Source: Alnus glutinosa (lineage: Eukaryota > Streptophyta > Magnoliopsida > Fagales > Betulaceae). Taken from it: a DNA stretch of 64,000 nt. Location of the stretch: the NCBI RefSeq assembly GCF_958979055.1, contig NC_084890.1, positions 1,550,001 to 1,614,000 on the forward strand. The letters run 5' to 3'. Each line of letters starts with the position of its first letter. Position 1 is the stretch's first letter. Below are positions 35,756 to 47,286 of this stretch, piece by piece. The notes beneath the pieces are model-generated. The model saw only the letters and a program-made list of their open reading frames with translations, did no database searches and was not told the DNA's origin. Both the position numbers and the translations under genes were made by a program.

Positions 35756-36198
35756 CCGACGACGTCCCAGCAATTCTGACCAGACCCCGACCACCGTCGA
35801 CATTTGGGTCGGGAACTGGGTCCCAGCAATCCCAAATGGCTGGCGACGAAGGTTTCCCGACCCAGATCCCGATGGTTTCCAGCGACTTCGTAGCATGCCA
35901 ACTTGAAGATCGTGATTCGTCGACGACGTTGTATGAACTAGAAGGTCCGGCTGGAAACCACCCACGCCGATGTGGGTTTGGTGGGTCAGGGTCCGGATCT
36001 CTTCCCCAGCCGCACTGTGCCTCCTCCGACTTCCCACCAAGCCTCCAGATCCTCTTTGCCAGTCTCTGTCGTCGTCTCGCCGACATGGGTTTCCAAATCT
36101 CTACGCCGTCTCTGTTGGAGCTCACCGGTGGTGGGAGGTCGAGGTCTAGATGAACATGATGCACATAGATCCGCTCGGGGCTTGTGTTTGTGTTGGTC
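35756..36198. other. GC-rich island with overlapping open frames
   Basis: About 440 bp clearly richer in GC than the surrounding DNA. A minus frame of 138 codons (36,164-35,748) and plus frames of 105 codons (35,836-36,153) and 77 codons (35,972-36,205) overlap, as expected from low stop-codon density. None resembles a known domain. It ends at the hAT-like insertion. It could be the 5' part of a retroelement or a captured exon. Confidence 0.4.
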
Positions 36199-36206
36199 GC
36201 CTTAGT

Positions 36207-36763
36207 TAGGGGTGAGCGTCGGTTCGGTAGGCGGTTAAGTCAATTAATTCGGTCGGTTAACCGACTTTTGTCGGAATGTAGTCGGTGAATTTATTTTGGT
36301 TAAGTCGGTTAAGCGGTTAATAGGCGGTCGGTTAAGTCGGTTAAGCGGTTAATAGGCGGTCGGTTAAGTCGGTAAGGCGGTTAATAGGCGGTCGGTTAAG
36401 TTGGTTAAATCGGTTAACATTCGGTTAAAATGGGTAATGAAACGACGTCGTTTTTATTTTTTTAAAAGAAAAAAAAAATGATCATACGTTTCGTCCTTAC
36501 TAAAACGACGTCGTTTCGTTTTATGTCGGTTCGGTTAATCGGTCGGAATAGCATTCGGTTCGGTTCGGTTCGATTACCGCTTAAAAGACGGTTCGGTTCG
36601 GTTCGGCTGCCGCTTAAAAGGCGGTTCGGTCCGGTTTGGCTGCCGATCCGGCTTTCGGAATAAAATTTTATACCGACTACCGAACCGAAATTAGTCGGTT
36701 AAAGTGGGTAGGCGGTTCGGTAAGCGGTCGGTAGGCAGTAGGCGGATAATTTGCCCACCCCTA
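36207..36763. mobile_element. Non-autonomous hAT-like element with TSD, copy 2
   Basis: A 557-bp relative of the element at 8,623: starts TAGGGGTGAGCG, ends TGCCCACCCCTA and is flanked by the perfect 8-bp duplication GCCTTAGT (36,199-36,206 and 36,764-36,771). The same GGTCGGTTAAG / GCGGTTAATAGG units fill it, and AACGACGTCGTTT occurs twice (near 36,442 and 36,503). Confidence 0.9.
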
Positions 36764-36771
36764 GCCTTAGT

Positions 36772-37690
36772 CCCGGCCGATTTTTTTAATAAAAAAAATC
36801 AACTAGTCGGATCCCTTTGAGTTTTAATAAATGAGTTTTTTAATTAATAAAATTCCAAATAGATGCCATGTCAGTTTGTAAACTTCTGTTCATAAGAGTT
36901 TGTAAGTACTTCTAGCATTTTTCTTTTTCTTTTTTACTCTCTATGCTTCGTTTCAAATCACACAGAGTACCCTTTTTTTTTCTTTTCTTTTTTTAAGTCA
37001 AATCACATATAATACCTCATTTTATGGTTAAAGACGAAAAAAATACTTCCGTCTAAAAATTTACGGAAGTCTATGTCAGCACCCTTAAAAAAATCTAGAC
37101 TTATCCTATTCCCTTTAAAAATGAAAGTCATTTCCGCACACCCCTCAATTACTTGTTACTGTTTTATGGTGAAAATGTGGATGCAATATCCGAATCTGCA
37201 TCCGCATAATGTGGTTATTACTTATAAGTATTCGCATTTGCGTTCGCGTCATATGATTATTATTCGCATCTATGCTGTTATTGTGGATATAAAATGTGTT
37301 TTTATCTGCTATATGCATATGAGGTAAAAGCCATTTTAGGTCTTAAAATTATAATTCATGCTTATAGTAAATACAAAAATGCATTATCTATAGTTGAACA
37401 TTATTATTCATATCATACTTTCTAATCATTTTGCCATGAAATTTTCATTTCATACATTATTTAGCTTCATGCATCATTTATTTTATATTTGGAAAAGGGA
37501 AAAAATATTGAAAAACTATTATCCGTATATGAGGTAATACCAAAATGACGTCGTTTTAGTGAATTTAATTAAATTTATATTATATATAAAGGGTATGTGA
37601 ATGCCCTAAAATTTTTATCTACATGCAGATGCGGATAGCAGATGTGGGCGGTTATTATCTACCCGCATTCTCACCCCCATTTTATACCAC
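36772..37690. other. Transposon-like AT-rich DNA
   Basis: Contains GCATCCGCATAATG and GCGGATAGCAGATG-type motifs at 37,170-37,290 and 37,625-37,680 that look like the subterminal repeats of another small DNA transposon. Clear ends and a target duplication were not found. GACGTCGTTTTA occurs at 37,547. No gene. Confidence 0.4.
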
Positions 37691-37815
37691 ATTTTTATTC
37701 TATTATGTTGCCGTGGTACTACAAATCATTTAAAAAAAAAAAATGATTAATCAATCCAATGGTTGATTTGCAGTACCACATCAGTAAAGTGGGATAAAAA
37801 TGTGGTGTTAACATT
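37690..37815. mobile_element. Small foldback MITE
   Basis: ACCACATTTTTAT at 37,687 and ATAAAAATGTGGT at 37,795 are inverted, as are GTGGTACT and AGTACCAC nearer the centre. An A-rich loop lies between. Confidence 0.6.
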
Positions 37816-37835
37816 TATCTTTCTTTTTATGAGTA

Positions 37836-38010
37836 ATGTTATAAACTATATTTTTTATTCCACAATTATCTCACAATGTTAATGCAATAGTCACAATCAA
37901 CTCACAAAACAAATATTGTTAAAAAAAATAAAAATAAAAAGTGTTGGTTGAAAATGTTATGCGAATAGCTGCGAAATAAAAAATATATATTAGTTTATAA
38001 CATTTATCCC
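37836..38010. mobile_element. Small foldback MITE
   Basis: GTAATGTTATAAACTATAT at the left and ATATTAGTTTATAACATT at the right are imperfect inverted repeats around AT-rich DNA. Similar in plan to the neighbour at 37,690 but different in sequence. Confidence 0.6.
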
Positions 38011-39718
38011 CTTTTATGATTCGTTTATAATTTGTTAACATGTATCGGCATGTGATTGGAATTACACTAGCCATTAAAAAAGATTAACACCTTACAGTCT
38101 CTTGTTGACTTGTATTTTGCTGACATGTGTCTCATCCACTAAAAACTAGACACTCTTAATCACATGCTGACACATATCTTCCTCATATATACGAGCATGT
38201 GATTGAAACCATTGCTAAAAAAAAAAAAAAAAATCACCTTCCAATTATACGATGATAGGTATAAATAAGTTAAAAAAGAATTGTAAAAGAGTTGGATTTT
38301 TCATGTATTTAATGCCAAAATCCTAAGTAATAAATTAAAATTTATGGTTTCAATATTTGCCTAAATAAATTTCATTTTTCTTTAATAAATTGAATTATTC
38401 ATTTTTATTACAATTCTAAACACTACCACGTAAATCCCATTCTTAAATGAAATATTTAAAGGATCTTAATCCTCTAAGAATAGTGGCCCAGTCCATGACT
38501 GGCTTGATGGGCTGAGGCCCAAACTTGCAAAGGAGTATAAATAGAATTACTTGTCTACGGACTTCATAAATAAGTTGATAAGAAAAATGTATTGAATACT
38601 ACAGATTTTACTATACAAACTCACGTGACAGTTCACATGAATGCTGCGTGGCACAACATAAGTGAAAAAATTAAACAACAAAATTTGGTAGATAATTTTT
38701 TATTATTTATTAGCTAACGTGGTAATTAAGCGTCCATTGGACTATTACACTAACGTGTAAGAGACTTGTAATAAAGGTTAAAATACGTCAACAGCACTCA
38801 ATTGATAAATGAAATCAACCTCATTATAAAAATGAATTAACCTTTTTTTAATCTACACAAATGAAGCAATTTGCTACCTCTAGTCCTTTCGGCCAGTAAA
38901 TTTGAAAGATGTTTTATGGTACCCACTTGCCTGAATATGTAAGCGGACTATTTAAGGTACATTCAAAGCGAACAACTTTGTACAGTCTAACTCTCTCGTA
39001 TTTACTATCTAAATTATTAACTATTCGACCACTTAAATAAGGAAATCGAAATAATTATAGATCGAGAAGAATTATATTGTATGAGTCTTGTCAAATTATG
39101 AAGCAACGTTTTCACCACGGAATTCCCACTAATAATTAATCAAGTCCGCGGTGACAAGAAAAGGAAAGTGTGTGAATGTATCTAACCCACAAAGTTGGCT
39201 ATATGCGAACACTTAACTATAGGTGATTGGACGTTATATATATTAAGAAGAAGGATGTGCCGTAGAAAAGACATTGACATCTCACTCTGGATAAGAAAGG
39301 TATTTTGTCGAGCATATTCGATCTGACCAATAGTCAAATAAGCCTTGCTTTGCGAATTAAGAACATGTTATTCAGTGCCAACATGTTATGTGCGAATGGT
39401 GGTATGTACTCTCCAATGTTATAGGAATAGTGAATGGATTTCTTTTATTTCAACCCACACTACAAAATAAATTCTATGGCTACGTTTGTTATTGTGTTTT
39501 ATTTTAAAAAGTATTTCAATGTGACGTAAAAATAAAAATAATTTTTGTGTGTTTTAATTGTTTGTTAATATTTTTATTTTAAGAAGAGAAAATAGAAAAA
39601 TAACAAAATAAAATTTTAAAAAACAAATACATGATTGTTTTGCCCCAAAAACAAAATATGTCCTTATTACGTATATGTGCTCGTTAAGAGTGAGTTTCGT
39701 ACCCATATAATGATGTTT
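38011..39718. other. Intergenic, nothing recognised
   Basis: About 1.7 kb of AT-rich DNA without open frames of note or clear repeat ends. Confidence 0.5.
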
Positions 39719-40122
39719 CACAATGTTTAATTACGGGAAATTATAATGTAGTTTTATATATCATAGAATTTCACATCGAATTATAAAAATAAAAATAATT
39801 TATTAATATAGTATATATGAGTATAAGCTTTAAGAGTATCATTCATTTTATGTTTTAAGTGACTTATCAATAGCTTAATTAAAATATGTCACGTTAATCA
39901 ATGTGATAAATGGGTGTGAACACAATGTTTAATTACGGGAAATTATAATGTAGTTTTATATATCATAGAATTTCACATCAAATTATAAAAATAAAAATAA
40001 TTTATTAATATAGTATATATGAGTACAAGCTTTAAGAGTATCATTCATTTTATGTTTTAAGTGACTTATCAACAGCTTAATTAAAATATGTCACGTTAAT
40101 CAATGTGATAAATGGGTATGAA
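39719..40122. repeat. Tandem duplication, two 202-bp units
   Basis: Unit 1 starts CACAATGTTTAATTACGGG at 39,719 and unit 2 with the same bases at 39,921. The units differ at only a handful of positions and abut head to tail. Non-coding and AT-rich. Confidence 0.9.
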
Positions 40123-42198
40123 GAGTAACATTATTTAAAGTCTCAAACAATAGAACTTCATATGATATTTATGTTTAGGTGCATGTAGATAGTCTGCATC
40201 TTCACAAAAATCACAAACATGTCTATTACACTGCGTCTCTATCAAAGACTGCCTAAATTATTACGCATTTCGCGTTGTCATAACTTACTCAACATAAAAT
40301 TTTGCTACCAATTTTAAATTTTAAATTAAGGTGATGCGTGTTATCACGAGATCTCAATTTCAAATTTCAACATTTCTTAATCTCTCTAACACCTCTTTTT
40401 CTTTTCTTTTTTTTTTAAAAAAAAAAAGAAAAAAAAAAAAGAGGAAATACTAACTCTACAATATGATACATATTACTAAATACACGTTAAGATCTTTTGA
40501 AATTCTTATTACTTGATATGTTATATATGCTCGATAGTTCACACTTTCCTCTTTCGGCAACTTGTTTTGTTTCCCTTTAGGGGCCGGTTTTTGTGGCTGT
40601 TGACAGGCCCGATCCGGTGAGCTGTAAATAAACATTTTATCAACGTGGTTTACTACGTATAACACTACTCCAATTCAATGAACGAGAGAAAAATAAGATC
40701 CAATGAACCTGGACACGTTTCAAGGTTCGTTGAACCTGGACAACGTACCAACAAGCCCAAACTAACATCGACGCCTACGAGACTCTGCGCCTATTTCCCA
40801 CGTCACACCCAATCCAACCCTGACAGGATGACGTGGTAAAACGATAAAAAAAAAAAGGACCTGTCGAATGCAATACTTTCTCCACGTGTACGCTGGTGCT
40901 GAGGGGTTAAAGCTCGCGTGGACCACACATGCGTATGGCCTTTAGCGCGTGGCTTTTTGATCTCGCTGTGTAGAGTCAGCAAGTCCAAGGGATAATTGTA
41001 GCCGCCGTTTGAACGGCGTCAACTGGAACCAGATATTATATATATATGTTGGTCAAGATGTGCCCAAAAGGCAAAAACAGTCAATTCTAATATTTATTTA
41101 TCTTTTGATTAATTAGGATCCATTTTGATATAATATGTTACGATGTCGCTTTATCAAAATGGAAATTTTTATTATAAATTTAGGATTTTTTTGTTTTTGT
41201 TTTTAATTGATGTGCCAGAAATTTCATTATATAGTAAATCCGAATAGATCAATTATGCCCATAACCAAAAATGGAAAAAGAAAAAAGTTATCACAAGATG
41301 GAAAAAAAATAAAAAAAAAAAGTTATCACATGGTATAGTTGAATCCTGATCCCACCGATCAAAACCCATAGGGTCCACTCAATTTATGATCGCATTGAAC
41401 TAATAATGTGATCAACCTTCTTGATTTTTTCAAGTTTTGGTGTCATATTATTTCAAATTTATTTAATAATAATGTGATAACCGTTAAATTAGTACTTATC
41501 TTAAAAATTTAAGCGGATAGAAAATAATAAAATTAATAATTTATTTTATTTTATGATTAGATCTAATTGTGATTTTAAAAGCTACATTATTTTTTAAAGG
41601 ACACAAAAATAACATTTAAAATTACTCTATTGTAGCATATACATCATTAGATTTGTAAAATTTAATATAAATCATAAAATAATTCTTCTCTATTTCCTTT
41701 AAAATTAAAATGATCTTAATCTTAGCCGTACATAATCCCATGTATCTTCATCTATATATCAAGCTAAAAATCACATTTTTGTATTACTATTATATATCTT
41801 ACCTTATTGACATGGTAGCTGCATGTTAGTCAAACATTATTAAAAAAATTTAAAAATTAATTGACATCCGATCCCCACATTAACAACGTCAAAAAGTGAA
41901 TTTGTAGCCTTACTAATTCATGTATCAACGAAAAAAACTCGAATCTGGACGCCAAACCCGCCATGTTCATTAAGAAAAAGTGTAATTAAGCCTACATGCA
42001 TGCTTAGTTAAGTTTTCCACACACACTTCCACCGTTCCACGTACGCCCACATTTCTCTCTCCCTCTCTCTATATATAACGCCGTTAACATTCCATATATT
42101 ATTACTCTTATGTCTTCATTCCAAGACATTGTCTTTTATGTAGACATCCTATCACCACAATAACGACATAGCAACACCATTAATCTTCCAAAAGCCAA

Positions 42199-42242
<44 letters not shown>

Positions 42243-42250
42243 CTGATATC
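40123..42250. other. Intergenic, upstream of the DUF506 gene
   Basis: AT-rich with A/T homopolymers near 40,410-40,440. A less AT-rich patch at 40,680-41,000 includes CACGTG at about 40,893. No gene was recognised. A CT microsatellite (42,202-42,240) sits just upstream of the DUF506 TATA box. Confidence 0.45.
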
Positions 42251-42257
42251 TCTGATG

Positions 42258-42266
42258 TATATATAA
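42258..42266 (+). promoter_or_regulatory. TATA box of the DUF506 gene
   Basis: TATATATAA about 140 bases upstream of the start codon, preceded by a CT tract, which is common in plant core promoters. It predicts a transcription start near 42,290. Confidence 0.55.
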
Positions 42267-42404
42267 CCCAGTAGCAATCTCTATCTCCTTCACATCATTC
42301 TCTCCCAAAAGGTGAAGCTGTGAAGAGAAGGAAAAGAAAAACATATAGATATTTGGAGAAGAAAGGGTATTGTATATCCGAAGAAGACTTCAGGGTCAAC
42401 AAGA

Positions 42405-44295
42405 ATGGTTAGAGTTCCGGTGAGGTTTGAGAGGGTAGCAGCGGCGTTTCACGACGTGTCGTGGGTGCGTCTTGGCGAGAGCAGCGGGAGCGAGCACTCG
42501 CCGGAGAGTTTCACAGATTTATCGGATCTTGTGAACTCGTTCATTGAAAGAGACGGTGGAGCATTTGATAGAGATCATGACAAAGAGGTTGTGGATAATG
42601 AGAAGGAGCAAAACCATGCAGAGTCGTCGGATTCGTCTGAATCCGAGACCAAGGATATGCTGCAGAGCCTGTTTGGTTCCGACGACGATGGTGGTGATCG
42701 GGATGAGATTCGCGCTGCAACAGAGCTTGCAAGCAAAGGGCTGATCGGCGACAGGTCGTCCCCGGGGTTTAAACGACAACTGATGGCTCGTCTACGCGAC
42801 ATGGGTTTCGATGCCGGTTAGTGCCAAAAGTAATTAATTGTCGTTTTTACTTTCCCTTATGGTTAACTATTCACTTAATTAGGAACCGTCAAATTCGGGT
42901 TCATATTTAGGCAATTTAGTTATATATATATATATGGAAAATGTTAGATTTACAATACCAATACAACAATTGCACAACAACCCTTTACATGAGGGTGGGT
43001 CCCACACTGAGACTCACTCTCATGTAAGGGGTTGTTGTGCAGTTGTTGTGATGGTGTAGTGTAAGAATCAAATCCCTATATATATAGACATATGATATTT
43101 GAACGAGTTGTCAATCGTGTGTCTCACTTTATATCTGGCGTCACTTTGTGAAAAAAAAATGATTGAATTCCTTAATTGTATAGCCTTATTGAGTAGCAAT
43201 GTGCCATACATTCAAATTATCAATGTTTCTTTGTTAGATAAATTTCTTCATCAACAAGACAACAAGATTTGGCTTGGGTATCAATGTGCAAGCTTCGCCT
43301 AGCTTGAGTCCAGTTTGAATGAGAATTAAACAGTTAGAATCAGAACATGCGTCCTTTATATTCTTGTAATGAAACACGTCTCAATTTGATCAATAGGTTC
43401 GATTCTAATTACAAATGTACTTAAGCTAAACCCAGTGACAAATTCCTCGTTTGTGTAGCATTGTTTGATGGTCATGATGCATCACATAGAATAAACAATA
43501 AAAGTTAGAAGTATCTCACACAAAGTCGGATAGAGAACTATAACAAATTTGTTGTTTGAGGTACTAGTAATTCAACCAACAAATATAAGAGAGTTCATAC
43601 GAGGCTTACATAATTGAGTAGGTTTTGTGCAACCTGCTACTCTGTTTAGGCAAGCAGATCCCATAAAAACTCTGTCATATTCACTGTCCGAATTACATAA
43701 AATAAGAAAGAAAGAAGAAAGTAGTACATGCTTGCAATGTCATTAGATATGTTCTAATTATAAGAACCCTATTTGCGCAGGCCTTAGCAAATCGAAGTGG
43801 GAGAAAACTGGGCGATTCCCATCTGGAAATTATGAATACGTTGATGTAAATGTGTGTGGGAACCGATACATCGTTGAAGTTTTGCTTGCCAGAGAATTTG
43901 AAATTGCTCGTCCAACCAATAAGTACACCTCATTACTCGATGTTTTCCCATCGATATATGTGGGTAAAGTGGAAGACCTGAAGCAAGTGGTGAGGCTGAT
44001 GTGCAAGTCCATTAAAGAGTCGATGAAAAGCATGGGCATGCCCGTACCGCCATGGAGAAGAAACGGGTACATGAACTCCAAGTGGTTTAGTTCTTACAAG
44101 CGGACAACAAATGAAGTTCCAACCGGAAAAACAGAGTCTGATGAGGCTTTCGCCGGAAAAAGATCGGTCGGGTTTGAGGCCCTGCCTGTGATATCTCGCT
44201 ATTGCAGAGATGATTTTCAAAGCAAGGTTGGTTTAAGAGTTGGGAATTTGGTTGCTGTGCTAAATGGCAATGGTGGGATGGGCATGGACTTGTAG
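42405..44295 (+). CDS. DUF506 / PDDEXK-like family protein
   Basis: A plant-specific protein of the DUF506 family, annotated elsewhere as PDDEXK-like nuclease-fold proteins of unknown function. Two exons, 42,405-42,816 and 43,781-44,295, with in-phase GT-AG borders, give 308 residues. The N-terminal half is acidic and Ser/Asp-rich (SSDSSESETKDM, FGSDDDGGDRDE), followed by the family core: RRLRDMGFDAG-type helix (here MARLRDMGFDAG), SKWEKTGRFPSGNYEYVDV, NRYIVEVLLAREFEIARPT and FPSIYVGKVEDLKQVVRLMC. A PPWRRNGYM block follows. Family members are often stress-responsive, but function is not established. A foldback MITE lies in the intron. The gene looks intact. Confidence 0.93.
42936..43082. mobile_element. 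Small foldback MITE in the DUF506 intron
   Basis: GCACAACAACCCTTTACATGAG and its complement CTCATGTAAGGGGTTGTTGTGC form the arms; TTACAATACCAATAC... and GTGATGGTGTAGTGTAA extend the pairing less perfectly. Total about 145 bp. Confidence 0.7.
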
Positions 44296-45540
44296 TTATA
44301 TTTTGCTTGAAAAGAAATTGCTAGGATAGGTATATTATTTGGTGGCTGGGGGAAGGGTGTTTATAGTTTTGAGTAGTAGCCTATATAAGTGAGATTTTGT
44401 AGCATAGTCAATTTGGTTTTTCTGTTCATAGGCATCCAATTGTAGCTATTTTGTGGAACGTGTAGAGAAATAAATAAAAGATTCATTTCTTCGTTTTTTC
44501 GGTGATTCTCATTTCGTGCAATAAAGTTGTCGTATCACATAGACATCCCACATGAGAATCTACCCGAACCCAACTTGTTTAAAGTGTTGTTTAAGCAGGA
44601 AACTACCTCTATGGCAATGCAATAGGAGTCATAGCCTCAAGAACACATTTAGCAAATTAGAGAGGAATTCTCATTTACTTTTTTTTTTAATTAAGGATAT
44701 ATTTATAAATTTTATAGGGATAATTAAGGACCGATAAATCAATACCCCACATTATAATTTTTTTTTTTTTAATTATAAGAGAATCAGAAACATTGAAAAA
44801 TGATTAATGGTTTAAAGAATAAGTGTAGTTATTCTAAAAATTACCTCTTTTTTGGTTATAAAATTGTTCTCTCCACATAGGTCAACATCATAAGCTGCAC
44901 TTATATGTTCCCAACCCAATCGAGGGCAAATTTAAAACATTCTAACCCCCATTTTTTTTTTTTTTTTTTTTTTTTCACTTTTATATTACATTAACAATTT
45001 TTTATTACTATTCAAATAAAAAAACTTACTACAAAACAATTTTTTTTTTTCAATTTTTATAAAACAAGTTTAAACATTTTTATATTTATATCATCAATCA
45101 CTTCTTACGAGTAATAAGAGAGAAATCATTTTTTCTACTTTCTTTTTTAAATGCTAGTATAATACTATTTGCACTTTGGTAATAATTAAAATTATATATT
45201 ACATCGTTATCTCACTATTATAATAATATAAAATATATATAATATTTAATAAAAAATATTAAAAAAATTTGATAAAAAATATTAAATGCCTTTAGCATTC
45301 ATTATAAAACAGCTTTTAAAATTCTACATTATTAAACAGTTTGAAAATAATTGTTTGACCAGCAAAATCAAGGAAGAAATAGACTCTACCAATAAAAGAA
45401 TAAGACATAAAACGACAAATCCAAGCTGCGTTTCAATGGTGGTAATGGACATATTAATATCTAAAATTAGGTAAAAATATTGTGCATACTAAATAGAAAT
45501 ATTTTTTGAATTATTTTTAAATGCTTTTGAAAACGTCAAA
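44296..45540. other. 3' UTR and AT-rich intergenic DNA
   Basis: The first about 200 bases are the likely DUF506 3' UTR. The rest is very AT-rich with T runs near 44,760, 44,952 and 45,040. No gene. Confidence 0.5.
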
Positions 45541-45564
45541 AAATCATGAAAATGTCTAATTTGT

Positions 45565-46072
45565 GTAGGCACCGATAGACGCTAGCTGCTGGGAGATCGA
45601 AGCAGGTAGCCTGGAAGGTGACCTTTTCACGGTTGATGTTTTGAGAAGGGTCTCGAAAAAGGCTAAACCCTATGCCATTTCCCTCTTCTCTCCCTTCTCA
45701 TTATCCCCACCAACAACAAGAAGAACAAAATTAATACGACAATCGACAAAAAGAATATAAGAAGTTCGGTAAGCAGATTAGTCGACAGAGATCGAAGAGA
45801 TCTCACGACAACCGGCCAGTAAACTTCTCTCTGATGTTTGATTTGGCTACAGCCGCTTTGGCAAATCAAGATCAAGGGTACTGATCGAATATGTCACCCT
45901 TCCCTTGGTACATGTAGCCTCGCACAATCAATCAATGGGTTAGAACTTTGAACTTATTAGACCAAGAAGCTAGTGAGAAAAGAGAGAGAGCGGCGACGAT
46001 AACTACGGGAAGAGAGAAATGAGAGCGAAAGAGGTATGGTTCTAAAACCCTAGCTGCTAGTTTTATATATAG
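45565..46072 (-). promoter_or_regulatory. Candidate promoter and leader region with telo-box
   Basis: The minus strand has a good TATA box (CTATATATAAAA, 46,061-46,072) followed at once by CTAGGGTTTT (46,044-46,053), the telo-box arrangement often seen in genes for ribosomal proteins and other translation components. Downstream to 45,565 the DNA is less AT-rich and CT-rich like a transcribed leader, but no convincing coding exon could be read on either strand. It could alternatively be a first exon of the plus-strand RMD5 locus. Confidence 0.35.
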
Positions 46073-46490
46073 AGCTGGGTGGGAAGGGAAGATCTCAGCC
46101 GCTAATATCGGACGATAGGGATTATGTATATCATTGGAATTATCGTACCTTTTTTTTTTTTTTCTTTTTTTTTCTTTTTTTTTTTTTTTCCATTAAATAG
46201 TTTAATACTTTAAAATTCTATTATAATTTCTGTAGTTTAGCGACTTAAATGCAACAAAGCAATTTTTTTTTGTTTTTTCTCTGTTTGTTTGGTTTTCGGT
46301 GTTTCACTTTGCCCTCAGTTTGGTTTGCTGAGAAAACGAAGGAAAAATGGAAAGAAAAATGATTGTGAATTTTAACTTACTGTTACTGTTGAATTGAAAA
46401 GGCTACCATTTCGAGTTAATATTTGTTCCATCGCTACCAGGCAATCATATTAGTATCAGTAAAGACTAATATATAATGTTACTCTTTAGC

Positions 46491-46701
46491 TTAAGAGGCT
46501 ATAAGGCAAGGGCCAATTAAGTAAGCTTTGTATGGTAGCAGTTGATTCTGAGTTAAGGAATGTGAAAGGAGGAGGGTGTAGAGATAGACAACATTTAATT
46601 TCATTCAAAGGTTAAGAGGCTATAAGGCAAGGGCCAATTAAGTAAGCTTTGTATGGTAGCAGTTGATTCTGAGTTAAGGAATGTGAAAGGAGGAGGGTGT
46701 T
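46491..46701. repeat. Tandem duplication, 121-bp period
   Basis: TTAAGAGGCTATAAGGCAAG starts at 46,491 and again at 46,612. About 90 bp (to GGAGGAGGGTGT) are identical between the two copies. Lies upstream of the RMD5 locus, inside the presumed leader intron. Confidence 0.9.
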
Positions 46702-47286
46702 GATTGGTGGACGATCCGTGTAGAATTGGTTACATATCATGAATATGGCTGTGAAAACTTTTGACTTATGGGCTTTGGGCCCATGAATTTACAACACTTG
46801 GTGGGGTTGATAGATGACTTAGCAGGCTCAGTTGAGCATCAGGAGCCTTTGTTAATTGTTAATTGGAGGAAGCTTAAGATGAACCTTGGCAAAGTGAGAT
46901 CTCACCTTGGCTTTTCTGAGCTTGATTTTGGCTATTCTTTCTAGTGAATATTTGAAGAAGCAGGTTTCTTGAATTAGTTTGAATTTTTTTTTTCCTGAAA
47001 AATACAAGGGAATGGGTTTGAAATGCCATACATTCACCCATCCTTTCCTTAACCACTTTATAGATGTATATACACTTGGTGCTTGGTAATAGCTCGATGA
47101 TCTCATTACTGATAAAGAATTGGATTCTCTGTTATTTTTTCATAGTAGTATTCCCAAATTTAAAAATTTAAAATTTTACTTTTGGTTTCCTACTGAAGAA
47201 AATAATTTGCATAGCTTATTGTGCATTTTCCCATCAGGAAAACTTGCCTGGACTTTCTTGTAGGAGCTTGTTAGTTGAACTGAAAG

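Noticed and set aside
45841..45920. Possible miRNA-type hairpin (GGCTACA ... TGTAGCC)
   Set aside because: Only the outer seven bases pair well. The inner arms are similar in direct, not inverted, orientation, so no miRNA-like stem forms.
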